DNA from: Prochlorococcus sp. AG-686-J21
Lineage (GTDB): Bacteria > Cyanobacteriota > Cyanobacteriia > PCC-6307 > Cyanobiaceae
DNA: 64,000 bases
NCBI GenBank assembly: GCA_003210285.1
Contig: QCVS01000006.1
Location: 26,303-90,302, forward strand
Reading direction: 5' to 3'
Part shown: piece after piece, positions 31,669-43,266 of the stretch
How positions within the stretch are numbered: the first letter of the stretch is position 1
How the letters are laid out: each line of letters opens with the position of its first letter
Made by a program: the position numbers and the translations under genes
The notes under the pieces: model-generated
What the model was told of the DNA's origin: nothing
What the model saw: the letters and a program-made list of their open reading frames with translations, nothing else
Database searches by the model: none

Positions 31669-34207
31669 TAACTTCTTCAATATCACATGTAATTTCAACT
31701 GGCATAGGTGAAACTTTCCAAATAGATTCGCAATATTCTCTTATAGATCTGTCTGAAGAAAAATATCCTGATCTTGCAGTATTTAATAAAGCCATTTTAT
31801 TCCACGCTTTTTTATTATTCCAGAAGTTACTAACTTCATCTTGTTTATTTAAATAGTCCTCGAAATCAGCCATTACAAAAAATGGATCATTTCCAGTCAA
31901 ACTATTTAATAAAGGTTTAAATAATTCTTTATCTCCATTACTAAAATGACCAATTTCGATTAAACGAATTACTTCTTTTAGCTCAGGACATTTATCAATG
32001 AAAGTCATTGGAGAATAACCATTATTTTTTAAATGCATTATTTCACTTTCAGTCTTTCCGAAAAGAAAGAAATTTTCCTTTTTAACAAGATCTCTCAATT
32101 CTACATTTGCACCGTCAAGAGTTCCTATAGTTAAAGCTCCATTCATTGCAAATTTCATATTTCCAGTTCCTGATGCTTCTTTACCAGCAGTAGAAATTTG
32201 CTCAGAAAGGTCTGTTGCTGGATAAACTATTTCTCCAAGTTTTACATTATAGTCAGGTAAGAAAACTACTCTTAGAAGTCCTTCCATATCAGGATCTGAA
32301 TTAACAACATCTGCAATGCCATTAATAAATCTGATAATTAATTTAGCCATAAAATAGCCAGGAGCAGCCTTCCCTCCAAAAATAACTGTTCTCGGAGCTT
32401 TAGAATTGCTCGTACCATTTTTTATTCTTAAATACTGAGTAATAATTTGCAGAGCGTTTAAATGCTGTCTTTTGTATTGATGTATCCTTTTTACTTGTAC
32501 ATCAAAAAGACTTGAAGGATCTACTAATATTCCTGTTTTTGAATGAATAAAACTTGCAAGCTTTCTTTTTCCAAGTAATTTAGTATCCTCAAATTCTTGA
32601 AGGAAATTTGTATCATCTTTTTTCTTTTCTAATTTTTTTAGCAGTTCCATATTTGTTATCCAATCTGGGCCCACTTCTTTTTCTAATAAATTAGATAAAG
32701 AGGGATTTGCTAATGCAACCCATCTTCTAGGTGTTACTCCATTTGTTATATTTGTAAATTTTTCAGGCCATAGTTCTGCAAACTCTGGGAAAAGTTGCCT
32801 TTTGATTAGGTCAGAGTGAAGTGCAGCAACACCATTAATGTGATGAGCTCCAATAGTAGCTAAATGAGCCATTCTCACTGACTTGGAACCTTCTTCATCA
32901 ATAATAGAAAGTTTTTTTAAAATCTTGTCATCACCTGGGTATCGTAGTCTTAATTGTTGTAAAAATCTCCAATTTATCTCGTAAATAATTTCTAAATGAC
33001 GAGGAAGTAAATCATTAAATAGGCTTAAATCCCATTTTTCCAAGGCTTCAGGAAGCAATGTATGGTTTGTGTATGCTACTGATGAAGTAGTTATCTTCCA
33101 TGCATTGTCCCAACCTAATTGATACTGATCTATTAATAGACGCATTAACTCAGCAACCGCAATCGCGGGATGAGTATCATTTAATTGAACAGTCCAATGG
33201 TTGGCAAATTCTGTTATGGGGATAGATCTTTTTTCAAGACTTCTCAACATATCTTGGAGAGAACAACTGACAAAAAAATGTTGTTGTTTGAGTCTTAATC
33301 TTCTACCTTCATCAGTTCCATCATTTGGATAGAGAACTTTAGATAAAGTTTCAGAGGCAACTTTTTCTTCTACCGCACCATAATAATCACCAATATTGAA
33401 AGCATAAAAATCAAAACTCTCGGTTGCATCAGCTCTCCACAATCTTAATCTGTCACATGTATTTACTCTGTAGCCTAGTACGGGAACATCATGAGGAACA
33501 CCAATTGCGTGTTCAGAGGGAATCCATCTTGATCGGTAGTTACCTTTGTCGTCTCTATAACTCTCGGTTCGTCCCCCAAAGCCAACAAAACATGATTCGT
33601 CAGGTTGAGGTAATTCCCATGGCCAACCACCTTTGAGCCATTTATCAGTAACCTCAACTTGCCAACCATCTCGTATTAACTGGTTAAATATTCCAAATTC
33701 ATATCTAATTCCATAACCCACTGCAGGGACTTGTAAGGATGCTAAAGACTCCATATAACAAGCCGCAAGTCTCCCAAGACCACCATTACCTAGGCCTGGC
33801 TCTTCTTCGACTTCAAGAATTGTTGCTAATGATTCTATTCCGAATCTTTTTAAAGCATCTTCTGCTTCTTGTGTTATGCCAAGATTCAATAAATTATTGC
33901 TTAATTGTGGACCTATTAAAAATTCTGCTGATAAATAAGCGACAGTTTTTTGAGGCTTTTTTCTTATTACTTCTTCACTAGCTAAATATCTTGTCATTAA
34001 TCTATCTTTGACTGCGTAACTCAGAGCCATGTACAGGTCATGAGGACTTGCTGAAGTTGCTAATTTGCCAAGAGTAAAGAATAAATGCTCTGTCATTCCC
34101 TTAAAAAGAGCATCTGAATCCATGCCAGCTTTCTCAGGATCTAAATAGCAGCCTGGAGTTGGCAAGCGCAGATCAAAGGGTTCGTTGCTTTTCATTGAAT
34201 TTGACAT
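31661..34207 (-). CDS. glgP: Glycogen phosphorylase
   Basis: PLP-dependent enzyme releasing glucose-1-phosphate from glycogen, used for night-time carbon mobilisation. The 848 aa protein has LSAEFLIGPQLSNNLLNLG and EPGLGNGGLGRLAACYM in the N-terminal domain, KRIHQYKRQHLNALQ, and the PLP-lysine motif EASGTGNMKFAMNGALTIG (Lys in GNMKF). No truncation. It is divergent from the antiporter with 153 bp between them. Confidence 0.98.
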   Translation of the reverse strand: MSNSMKSNEPFDLRLPTPGCYLDPEKAGMDSDALFKGMTEHLFFTLGKLATSASPHDLYMALSYAVKDRLMTRYLASEEVIRKKPQKTVAYLSAEFLIGPQLSNNLLNLGITQEAEDALKRFGIESLATILEVEEEPGLGNGGLGRLAACYMESLASLQVPAVGYGIRYEFGIFNQLIRDGWQVEVTDKWLKGGWPWELPQPDESCFVGFGGRTESYRDDKGNYRSRWIPSEHAIGVPHDVPVLGYRVNTCDRLRLWRADATESFDFYAFNIGDYYGAVEEKVASETLSKVLYPNDGTDEGRRLRLKQQHFFVSCSLQDMLRSLEKRSIPITEFANHWTVQLNDTHPAIAVAELMRLLIDQYQLGWDNAWKITTSSVAYTNHTLLPEALEKWDLSLFNDLLPRHLEIIYEINWRFLQQLRLRYPGDDKILKKLSIIDEEGSKSVRMAHLATIGAHHINGVAALHSDLIKRQLFPEFAELWPEKFTNITNGVTPRRWVALANPSLSNLLEKEVGPDWITNMELLKKLEKKKDDTNFLQEFEDTKLLGKRKLASFIHSKTGILVDPSSLFDVQVKRIHQYKRQHLNALQIITQYLRIKNGTSNSKAPRTVIFGGKAAPGYFMAKLIIRFINGIADVVNSDPDMEGLLRVVFLPDYNVKLGEIVYPATDLSEQISTAGKEASGTGNMKFAMNGALTIGTLDGANVELRDLVKKENFFLFGKTESEIMHLKNNGYSPMTFIDKCPELKEVIRLIEIGHFSNGDKELFKPLLNSLTGNDPFFVMADFEDYLNKQDEVSNFWNNKKAWNKMALLNTARSGYFSSDRSIREYCESIWKVSPMPVEITCDIEEVTS

Positions 34208-34316
34208 ATAACAGACCTTAGCCAGTTTTTTTATGAAGTCTTTGTTGTAACTTCAGATCCACACTTGTTGAGTATTTTTGCTTTTTTTTACATACTTGAA
34301 AAAGTGGGCCCTTCAT

Positions 34317-34341
34317 AAACTATCTTCCAGTTAGATAGTTT
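34317..34341. repeat. Perfect 9-bp inverted repeat in the antiporter leader
   Basis: AAACTATCT, a 7-base spacer, then AGATAGTTT, only 20 bases before the antiporter ATG. It can form an RNA hairpin close to the start or act as a dimer-binding operator. There is no T-run right after it, so it is not a standard terminator. Confidence 0.6.
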
Positions 34342-34360
34342 AATTTCCCTCGCATTTAAA

Positions 34361-35728
34361 ATGTATCCTTTACTTGCTGAATTAAGTGCACATGATTTAG
34401 AAGTTGCTGAGACGCTCATAGGAGTAATAAGATTTCTATTGATATTTTTAGCTGCCAGAGCCTTAGCGGAAGTATTAGTAAGACTAAGTTTACCTACTAT
34501 TGTGGGAGAGCTTTTGGCAGGAGTTGTTATAGGAGCATCTGGTTTTCATTTACTGATACCACCCTCTGCTCACACAGAATTAAATCAAGGATTAGTAAAT
34601 TTAATAAGTTCGTTGGCATCAATACCGCCAGAAGTTGTTCCTGACGTTTATTTTGAAAGTTTTCCTTCTCTTCAAGCTGTTGCAACACTTGGATTATATG
34701 CACTTCTTTTCTTAACAGGATTAGAAAGTGAATTAGAGGAATTAGTTGCAGTTGGTGCACAAGCTTTTACAGTTGCTATGGCAGGTGTAATTTTACCTTT
34801 TGCTTTTGGAACTTTTGGCTTAATGTTTATTTTTCAGGTCGATCTAATTCCGGCAGTTTTTGCAGGAGCATCAATGACGGCTACAAGTATAGGTATTACC
34901 GCAAGTGTTTTTGGCGAATTAGGATATTTAAAAACTAGGGAAGGTCAAATTGTAATTGGTGCAGCAGTTTTAGACGATATTTTCGGGATTGTTATTCTTG
35001 CAGTTGTTGTGGCTCTTGCTGCGGGAGGTTCCTTAGAAATTGCTCCTATAGTCAAATTAGTTGCAGCAGCTGTTGTATTTGTCATTGCCGCTATAGCATT
35101 AAGTCGTACAGCAGCCCCTGGATTTGATTGGCTCCTCGATAGGTTAAAGGCCCCCGGAGCAGTAGTTGTGGCATCTTTTGTAATACTTGTTTTATGTTGC
35201 TTTGTAGCTACAGCGATAGGACTTGAAGCGGCTTTAGGTGCTTTTGCAGCTGGTTTAATTCTTAGTAGTTCGAAAAATAACCATGCAATTCAACAATCAG
35301 TTTTGCCATTGGTTTCATTATTTGCAACTATCTTTTTTGTATTAGTAGGAGCTGGTATGGATTTATCAGTTATTAATCCACTTGATCCAGCAAGTAGATC
35401 TGCACTTATAGTCGCAGGATTTTTATTGGTTGTTGCAATTATTGGAAAAATTGCTGCTGGATGGGTTTTCTCGAGTGATAAGCCTACAAATAGATTAGTT
35501 ATTGGCTTAGGGATGATGCCAAGAGGAGAAGTTGGATTAATTTTTCTTGGTTTAGGTACAAGCGCAGGCCTGTTAACTCCCTCTCTTGAGGCGGCAATTC
35601 TATTAATGGTTATTGGAACGACGTTCCTTGCGCCTGTCCTTTTAAGAATTGTTTTGAAAGACAAGCCCCCCGGTGGTGATAATAAAATTTCAGATGATGT
35701 TGCGGCTGATCCAGTAGGTCTTCTTTAA
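34361..35728 (+). CDS. CPA2-type cation/proton antiporter
   Basis: Inner- or thylakoid-membrane antiporter of 455 aa with about 11-12 hydrophobic helices. It has the family motifs LPTIVGELLAGVVIGASG near residue 50, GLESELEEL, and AAVLDDIFGIVILAVV with the ion-binding Asp pair. The C-terminus is a short hydrophilic tail (KDKPPGGDNKISDDV) without an RCK/TrkA domain. Whether it carries Na+ or K+ cannot be told. The Kef/NapA subfamily is the best description. Confidence 0.93.
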   Translation: MYPLLAELSAHDLEVAETLIGVIRFLLIFLAARALAEVLVRLSLPTIVGELLAGVVIGASGFHLLIPPSAHTELNQGLVNLISSLASIPPEVVPDVYFESFPSLQAVATLGLYALLFLTGLESELEELVAVGAQAFTVAMAGVILPFAFGTFGLMFIFQVDLIPAVFAGASMTATSIGITASVFGELGYLKTREGQIVIGAAVLDDIFGIVILAVVVALAAGGSLEIAPIVKLVAAAVVFVIAAIALSRTAAPGFDWLLDRLKAPGAVVVASFVILVLCCFVATAIGLEAALGAFAAGLILSSSKNNHAIQQSVLPLVSLFATIFFVLVGAGMDLSVINPLDPASRSALIVAGFLLVVAIIGKIAAGWVFSSDKPTNRLVIGLGMMPRGEVGLIFLGLGTSAGLLTPSLEAAILLMVIGTTFLAPVLLRIVLKDKPPGGDNKISDDVAADPVGLL

Positions 35729-35771
35729 CGAATAATTTTACTAGAATCATAAAATATAAATAATTTGTTAA

Positions 35772-36677
35772 ATGGAAAAATCAGTGCTTATAAGTGATGA
35801 TGCTAATTATGCATGGAATTTTTTGAATTATCCAATACACACTGTTACTGTAAAACCTAAAGAAGAAAGTATAAAATCATGCGCAATTTTGTTGATACAT
35901 GGGTTTGGAGCTTCCACTGATCATTGGCGTTTTAATATCCCTGTTTTGAGTCATAAATATGAGGTTCATGCAATAGATCTTTTGGGTTTTGGAAAAAGTC
36001 CCAAGCCAACAGATGTCCAGTATTCAAGTCATCTTTGGAAAGATCAAGTTGCAAGATATGTGAAAGAAGTAATTAAAAAACCAACAGTGATTGTTGGTAA
36101 TTCTTTAGGTGGGTATGCATCTCTAGCAGCAAGTGCAGAACTAAAAGAATTATCTGCAGGAGTAGTTTTACTTAATGCTGCTGGAATGTTTAGTGAAGAA
36201 AAAGTATCAAATAACAGTTTCTTACAAAGATCTTTAAAAACTTTTTTTGAAACATTTTTGCGAGGCAATATTTTTCTTCAAAGAACCATATTTGAAAGTA
36301 TGAGACGAAGAGTAAACATTAAAAAAGCATTAAATAATGTTTATAAAAACCAAACTAATGTTGACGACTATCTCATTGATTCAATAAGAAAACCTTCACT
36401 GGATCCTGGTGCCTTTAACGTTTTTAAAAGTGTTTTCAATCCTGCGGGTGTCCAAGGAGAACCCTTTGATAAATTGTTCGAAAAGTTGAAATCTCCACTT
36501 TTACTTTTATGGGGAGGTAAAGATCCTTGGATGAATACAGCTAGTAAAAGACTTCTTTATAAAAAATATGGCCCTGAAAATACTAAAGAAGTTATTCTTG
36601 ATGCTGGTCATTGTCCTCATGATGAAGTCCCCGAATTAGTTAATCAACATATACTTGATTGGATTGATTCTTTGTAG
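35772..36677 (+). CDS. Alpha/beta hydrolase, second paralogue
   Basis: A 301 aa hydrolase with HGFGAS at residues 43-48, nucleophile Ser111 in GNSLGGY, acid region LLLWGGKDPWMN near 243-254 and catalytic His280 in DAGHCPHDE. It is closely similar in layout to the hydrolase at 7327-8241. The cyanobacterial homologues of this type are often annotated as esterases or as haloalkane dehalogenase-like; the substrate is unknown here. It starts 43 bp after the antiporter. Confidence 0.9.
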   Translation: MEKSVLISDDANYAWNFLNYPIHTVTVKPKEESIKSCAILLIHGFGASTDHWRFNIPVLSHKYEVHAIDLLGFGKSPKPTDVQYSSHLWKDQVARYVKEVIKKPTVIVGNSLGGYASLAASAELKELSAGVVLLNAAGMFSEEKVSNNSFLQRSLKTFFETFLRGNIFLQRTIFESMRRRVNIKKALNNVYKNQTNVDDYLIDSIRKPSLDPGAFNVFKSVFNPAGVQGEPFDKLFEKLKSPLLLLWGGKDPWMNTASKRLLYKKYGPENTKEVILDAGHCPHDEVPELVNQHILDWIDSL

Positions 36678-36687
36678 AGAGATTTTT

Positions 36688-37542
36688 GTGAAAGTTAATT
36701 CTGTTGATGATAAAAAAGGTATTTATGTTTTTCAATTAGACGCAAAGAATTATATTAACTTTTGCCCTAAGAGGGGTGGTCTTATCACTAACTGGGTTGC
36801 TGATGGAAAAGAAATATTATATTTTGATGAAAAAAGATTTATTGATAAAGCAAAAAGCATTAGAGGGGGAATCCCAATCCTTTTTCCGATTTGCGGAAAT
36901 CTTGATATCCCTAATTCTTTATTTGGGAAAAATTATAAGCAATTTATGCAACATGGTTTTGCCAGGGATTTGCAATGGCAACATTGCATAAATTATAAAA
37001 AAAATTCTCTTTCTTTGATTTTACAGGATTCTGAAACAACTAAAACTTTTTATCCATATAATTTTGAGCTCAAAATTGAGATTTCTCTAGAAATTAGTTG
37101 CTTGAAATTTATAATTAATATTCAAAATAAAACTAATATTGAGATGCCAGTAAATTTTGGATTGCATCCTTATTTTAATATTTCAGATTTTAAAAACTTA
37201 GATTTCATAGATAGCCCGATAAACTGTCAGGACCAAAAAAATAATTTCTTAAGAAATACTTGTGATGAGTTAAAAAATATTAATAATGGAATTGATTTAC
37301 TTATGTATACCTCAGGAAGAAGTTCTTTCCGAGATAATCTTTTTAAAAGACAAGTTACTTTAGTTCATCCTTCGCCTTTCGATTTAGGGGTAATTTGGAG
37401 TGATCCTCCCAGAAAAATGGTATGTCTTGAACCATGGACCAGTCCACGCAATTCTTTAGTTAATGGATTAAAAAAAATTTTGATTCCTCCAAATTCCTCC
37501 CAAATATTAGATGCCTCAATACTAATAAATACTTTTAAGTAA
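36688..37542 (+). CDS. Aldose 1-epimerase (galactose mutarotase)-like protein
   Basis: A 285 aa protein of the galactose mutarotase-like superfamily, closer to the glucose-6-phosphate 1-epimerase (YeaD) branch. It has KRGGLITNWVADGKEILYFD, IRGGIPILFPICGN and QHGFARDLQW, with the catalytic His region FGLHPYFN and WTSPRNSL at the end. The GTG at 36688 is preferred as start; a TTG at 36655 would overlap the hydrolase. Likely role: interconversion of sugar (phosphate) anomers. Confidence 0.85.
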   Translation: MKVNSVDDKKGIYVFQLDAKNYINFCPKRGGLITNWVADGKEILYFDEKRFIDKAKSIRGGIPILFPICGNLDIPNSLFGKNYKQFMQHGFARDLQWQHCINYKKNSLSLILQDSETTKTFYPYNFELKIEISLEISCLKFIINIQNKTNIEMPVNFGLHPYFNISDFKNLDFIDSPINCQDQKNNFLRNTCDELKNINNGIDLLMYTSGRSSFRDNLFKRQVTLVHPSPFDLGVIWSDPPRKMVCLEPWTSPRNSLVNGLKKILIPPNSSQILDASILINTFK

Positions 37543-37554
37543 TTACTGATAATT

Positions 37555-38928
37555 ATGAAAGTTATAGTGATCGATGATGATCCGACAGGTTCTCAAACAG
37601 TAAACAATTGTTTATTGCTTTTGAAATGGGACTATTCCACTTTAATCAAAGGATTTAAAAGCAAATCTAATTTATTTTTTATTTTGGCTAATACTAGGTC
37701 TTTATCAGAAAATGACGCAAAATTAAGATTAGTAGAAATTTGTGATGCCCTTAAAAAAATAATATCAAAGGAATCATATAAAGAAGAAGAATTTATTTTT
37801 GTAAGTAGAGGTGATTCCACTCTTCGTGGTCATAATTTCTTAGAGCCTAAAATCATTAATGAATGTCTGGGACCTTTTGATGCTACTTTCCATATTCCAG
37901 CATTTATTGAAGGTAAAAGAATAACAATTGATGGAGACCATTTTGTTAATAACGTTCCTGTAAGTCAAACAATTTTTGCCAAAGATAAAATTTTTGGATA
38001 CAAAACAAGTAATATCAAAAAATTATTATTTCAGAAAAGCAAATCTCAAATTAAATTAAATGATATTCAAAATTTAAAATTATCCGAATTAAAAGTTCTC
38101 GAAAGTAAAGAAAAAAATATTATTTTTGATAAGATCAGAAATTTAAAAGAAAACTCTCATGTAATTGTTGATGTTGAGAATTATTCACAACTTAAAAAGT
38201 TTTCTTTATCAATAAAAAAATTAAGTAAAGAAAAGAAATTTCTTTTTAGGACCGCTGCAAGCTTTATAAGTTCAATTTCTGCTGTAAAAGATAATCCTCA
38301 AGAACCATTTTTTTACTCACTTCTTAGAAGAAAAAATAGTCAAAAAAAATTCCTTCCAGGATTTTTAGTAATTGGATCTTATACAGAACTTTCAACAATA
38401 CAACTAAAAGAATTCTTAGAAATAAGTGATTGTGCACCAATAGAATTAGATGTATTTGAATTTTTCAGAATTTCTAAATTAAAACATAATGAGGATCAAT
38501 TGGTTTTGTTTAAAAACAAATTTTTAGCACATATCAGATCTATATTAATGCAAGAAAATACGCCCGTATTATTTACCTCAAGAAAAGAAGTTTCTTTAGT
38601 TAACAAAGATGAGCAAGTAAATTTTTATAATTCTCTTGCTCATTTTATTTCTGAATTAGTTTCAGATTTAAAAAATGAAATAGGGTATTTAGTATCTAAA
38701 GGGGGAATAACTTCAAATGTAATTCTTAGTAATGGATTTAAAGCAACTTATGTTTATTTGCAAGGACAAATAATTACTGGGGTTTCTTTAGTTACTTTTA
38801 AACTTGAAAATGATGAGGATCTTCCAATCGTGACATTTCCAGGAAATATTGGTAACCAAGATTCATTAATAAAAGTATGGAGTATTTTAGAAAATAAAAA
38901 TAATTTTTCAATTAAAAATTTGAGATAA
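37555..38928 (+). CDS. Four-carbon acid sugar kinase family protein (OtnK-like, former DUF1537)
   Basis: A 457 aa protein with the N-terminal substrate motif DDDPTGSQTVN at residues 7-17, SRGDSTLRGH at about 84-93, and a C-terminal nucleotide-binding part with SKGGITSN and FPGNIG. These are the two domains of the family that phosphorylates C4 acid sugars such as erythronate or threonate. The usual partner genes (an OtnC aldolase-type or PdxA-like dehydrogenase) are not adjacent here, so the metabolic role is open. It overlaps icd by 17 bp. Confidence 0.82.
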   Translation: MKVIVIDDDPTGSQTVNNCLLLLKWDYSTLIKGFKSKSNLFFILANTRSLSENDAKLRLVEICDALKKIISKESYKEEEFIFVSRGDSTLRGHNFLEPKIINECLGPFDATFHIPAFIEGKRITIDGDHFVNNVPVSQTIFAKDKIFGYKTSNIKKLLFQKSKSQIKLNDIQNLKLSELKVLESKEKNIIFDKIRNLKENSHVIVDVENYSQLKKFSLSIKKLSKEKKFLFRTAASFISSISAVKDNPQEPFFYSLLRRKNSQKKFLPGFLVIGSYTELSTIQLKEFLEISDCAPIELDVFEFFRISKLKHNEDQLVLFKNKFLAHIRSILMQENTPVLFTSRKEVSLVNKDEQVNFYNSLAHFISELVSDLKNEIGYLVSKGGITSNVILSNGFKATYVYLQGQIITGVSLVTFKLENDEDLPIVTFPGNIGNQDSLIKVWSILENKNNFSIKNLR

Positions 38929-40336
38929 TTGCTTCAGCAAAACCACTGCAGGATAGTGGCGCTACATTTGGTTCCATTAATCGTGCCAGATCATATGTGA
39001 CTTTTTTTTCTTCAATAGCTTTACTAATTCCAGAAGTAACCAGATTCGCTGCTTCATTCCAACCAAAATATTCAAGCATCATTACTCCACTAAGAATTAC
39101 CGAACCTGGATTAATTTTGTTTAATCCCGCATGTTTTGGAGCTGTTCCATGCGTTGCTTCAAAAATTGCTGAATGATCTCCAATATTAGCTCCTGGAGCC
39201 ATACCTAAGCCTCCCACAATTGCAGCAGCGGCATCAGAAATATAATCTCCATTTAAGTTCAAGGTCGCAAGAATAGAATATTCTTGAGGCCTTGTTTGAA
39301 TTTGTTGGAAAATACTGTCTGCTATTCGATCATCAACCATAATTAGTTCTTTCCATTTGTTATCTCCATGAGAATTTGATATTGAGGCTATTACTTCTTT
39401 TATTTCTTCGCAAATAAATGCTTTTTTATTACTTGTTAGCTTGTCATAGCCTGGGTCTATCTTCCTAGCATTATTTTCGATGGTAATTTCTGGATTTTTG
39501 TGAGTATTGTCTAAAATCCAGCTTTCTCTTTCCGTAATGCAGTCTGATCTGAATTCATTTACTGCTAATTCATATCCCCAATCTCTAAAGGCACCTTCTG
39601 TATATTTCATGATATTGCCTTTGTGAACTAGAGTCACATGCTTTTTGTTCCCTGATAATCTTTTTGCATGTTCTATAGCCTTTCTGATATGCCTTTGACT
39701 TCCTAACTTGCTTACGGGTTTTATCCCAATACCTGAACCGTCTGGTATAGATCTATTCTTTAAATTTTTACTATTTGGAATTACAATAGTATTTAGATGA
39801 TTAATTAAATCAATGCATGTAGGATCATCTGCTTCCCATTCAATACCCATATAAATATCTTCTGTATTTTCTCTATAAACGATTACGTCTAAATCTTGTG
39901 GATTTTTATGAGGACTAGGAGTACCTGAGTAGTATTTACAAGGTCTAACACAACTATATAAGTCAAAAATTTGCCTTAATGCAACATTTAAAGATCTAAT
40001 CCCACCTCCAATAGGAGTTGTTAAGGGACCTTTAATTGCAACTCCAAAGTGTCTTATAGCCTCAATAGTATCTTGTGGGAGATAGTTATAAGTTCCGTAT
40101 ATCTCACAAGCTTCATCGCCTGCAAATACTTTGAACCAATTTATTTTTCTTTCATTTCCATAACTTTTTTTTATTGCTTCATCAAGAACAATCTGAGTGG
40201 CTGGCCAAATATCCACTCCAGTACCGTCACCTCTTATGTAGGGAACAATAGGATTATTAGGAACATTTGGCTTGCCTTTATTAAAAGTAATTAACTCTCC
40301 TTCTGTTGGTAAATTTAATTTTTCAAATTTTGTCAT
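38912..40336 (-). CDS. icd: Isocitrate dehydrogenase (NADP+)
   Basis: Converts isocitrate to 2-oxoglutarate, which supplies the carbon skeleton for ammonium assimilation and is the nitrogen-status signal of cyanobacteria. The 474 aa protein has IPYIRGDG-like VPYIRGDGTGVD, the substrate loop GGGIRSLNVALRQIFDLYSC, YRENTEDIYMGIE, HKGNIMKYTEGAFRDWGYE and GDHSAIFEATHGTAPKHAG. Its 213 bp upstream region toward the next gene shows no further ORF; an NtcA-type GTAN8TAC site was not found by eye. Confidence 0.97.
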   Translation of the reverse strand: MTKFEKLNLPTEGELITFNKGKPNVPNNPIVPYIRGDGTGVDIWPATQIVLDEAIKKSYGNERKINWFKVFAGDEACEIYGTYNYLPQDTIEAIRHFGVAIKGPLTTPIGGGIRSLNVALRQIFDLYSCVRPCKYYSGTPSPHKNPQDLDVIVYRENTEDIYMGIEWEADDPTCIDLINHLNTIVIPNSKNLKNRSIPDGSGIGIKPVSKLGSQRHIRKAIEHAKRLSGNKKHVTLVHKGNIMKYTEGAFRDWGYELAVNEFRSDCITERESWILDNTHKNPEITIENNARKIDPGYDKLTSNKKAFICEEIKEVIASISNSHGDNKWKELIMVDDRIADSIFQQIQTRPQEYSILATLNLNGDYISDAAAAIVGGLGMAPGANIGDHSAIFEATHGTAPKHAGLNKINPGSVILSGVMMLEYFGWNEAANLVTSGISKAIEEKKVTYDLARLMEPNVAPLSCSGFAEAIISNF

Positions 40337-40547
40337 AGCACTTGATTTAATAGTAAAAAAGTAAACTAATTAAGTATTTTGGTATCTTAAATCGAAATTA
40401 AGGATATTCTTTAAAACCTAGAAATTAATTATTCAAATGTGAATAGATAATAGTTTAATAATCAGCATTTCAACATCTTTGTTAAAAGAAAAAGAATTTA
40501 ATAAGCAAGGCTGAAAGAATTATGTCAATTTCAATCAAAGGTTATTA

Positions 40548-40985
40548 GTGTTCATGAATGCAAGTTCAGATGTTAGCAATGTTGAGATAGCTAATAAGAT
40601 AGCCTCTACTGCAGCATTATTTCGTAAATATTTCCCAGATGCGAGTGTTAATTTTAGTCCTTGGGACAACTCAAATGATGGAGATTGGTTTAATACTATT
40701 GATTTTTCTTTCCATTTTCCAGGGTGGAGCCCAAGTATAGAATGTAGAGCAGTTTTACTACAGTTGAGAATTGAAAATAATTGTGGAAATGGAGTACCTA
40801 AGTTGTTAGGAATAATAATGCGCGGAATGATAATTCCTTCTGAGAGATGGAAAGTAGCTACTATCGGGGAGTGGGAGATGACAGGGACTCATTTACCTCA
40901 GAAGGAACAAAAGGATAATCTTTTTTTAGTTTGTAAAGAACTTTACAATTTATTCTCTACAACATCCACTGGTAACAATAATTAG
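40548..40985 (+). CDS. Conserved-looking protein of unknown function upstream of ho1
   Basis: A 145 aa soluble protein: an N-terminal helix (NVEIANKIASTAALFRKYFPD), then beta-rich GDWFNTIDFSFHFPGWSPSIECRAVLLQLRIE, and PSERWKVATIGEWEMTGTHLP. Start is GTG at 40548, or ATG two codons later. No signal peptide. Function unknown. Its position just before ho1-pebA-pebB, on the same strand with 60 bp between, suggests a link with bilin metabolism but does not prove it. Confidence 0.78.
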   Translation: MFMNASSDVSNVEIANKIASTAALFRKYFPDASVNFSPWDNSNDGDWFNTIDFSFHFPGWSPSIECRAVLLQLRIENNCGNGVPKLLGIIMRGMIIPSERWKVATIGEWEMTGTHLPQKEQKDNLFLVCKELYNLFSTTSTGNNN

Positions 40986-41045
40986 CTGTTTTATATATTT
41001 TCCTTGTACATTAAATGTATATATATAATTTGTGAAAAAACATAA

Positions 41046-42472
<1,427 letters not shown>

Positions 42473-43246
42473 ATGCTAATTCAAAATACTATTTTTTATA
42501 GCCAGGAATGGCGATGGGCTAAATTTATAAAACTCTTAATTTCTCAGTTAGCCAAATATCATTGCGCGGAACATAAAATACCTTCTGATTTTTCTTACAA
42601 AGAGTCTACTTATGGTTCAAAAAAATCAAAAAATAATGTAAATCTTTGCACATGGGGAGCAACTCATCAGAAAAGAATTAATCTCGCAAGAGCTGTATGT
42701 ATTAATAGTCCAAATTATTCTGTTTTGAATTTTTTAATTATCCCAAATACTACCTATAACATTCCATTCCTAGGTGTAGATTTTGTTTCTTTACCTAATA
42801 GTCATTTATTAGTTTTAGATTTTCAGCCATCTTTAAAAGTCGAAAATCAGTTTAATTCTGAATTATTAGAGCAACTAATAAAACTTAAAAAATCTTGTCA
42901 TTCATCTCTCCCTGTAGCTGAAAGAATGTCTGAGGATGTAGCAAGGTTTTTTTCCCCAGGATTGATCTGGTCTAGATTACCAAAGCAACAAGATAGTGAT
43001 AATTTGATAGAAAATCAGCTTTATTATTCATTCAAAGAATATTTGAATTTGTATCTAAAAATTCTTTTTGAAAGTGAGGAAGTTGGGCAAGGTTTACAGC
43101 AAAAATTAATTAAGGGCCAAAATAATTATTTGAACTACAGAAGGGATAAAGACCCAGCAAGGCCAATGTTATCAAGTTTATTTGGGAAGGATTTCACAGA
43201 ATCCTTAATTAATAAAATATTATTTTCTACTAATAAAGTTTTATAA
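42473..43246 (+). CDS. pebB: Phycoerythrobilin:ferredoxin oxidoreductase
   Basis: Second enzyme of phycoerythrobilin synthesis: reduces the A-ring diene of dihydrobiliverdin. The 257 aa bilin reductase has [23 protein letters not shown] with the conserved Asp, and [23 protein letters not shown] at the C-terminus. PebA and PebB hand the intermediate from one to the other. In organisms of this kind, which lack phycobilisomes, the product serves a residual phycoerythrin or a non-antenna role. Confidence 0.95.
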   Translation: MLIQNTIFYSQEWRWAKFIKLLISQLAKYHCAEHKIPSDFSYKESTYGSKKSKNNVNLCTWGATHQKRINLARAVCINSPNYSVLNFLIIPNTTYNIPFLGVDFVSLPNSHLLVLDFQPSLKVENQFNSELLEQLIKLKKSCHSSLPVAERMSEDVARFFSPGLIWSRLPKQQDSDNLIENQLYYSFKEYLNLYLKILFESEEVGQGLQQKLIKGQNNYLNYRRDKDPARPMLSSLFGKDFTESLINKILFSTNKVL

Positions 43247-43266
43247 TTTTGGATATTTCAAATTAG

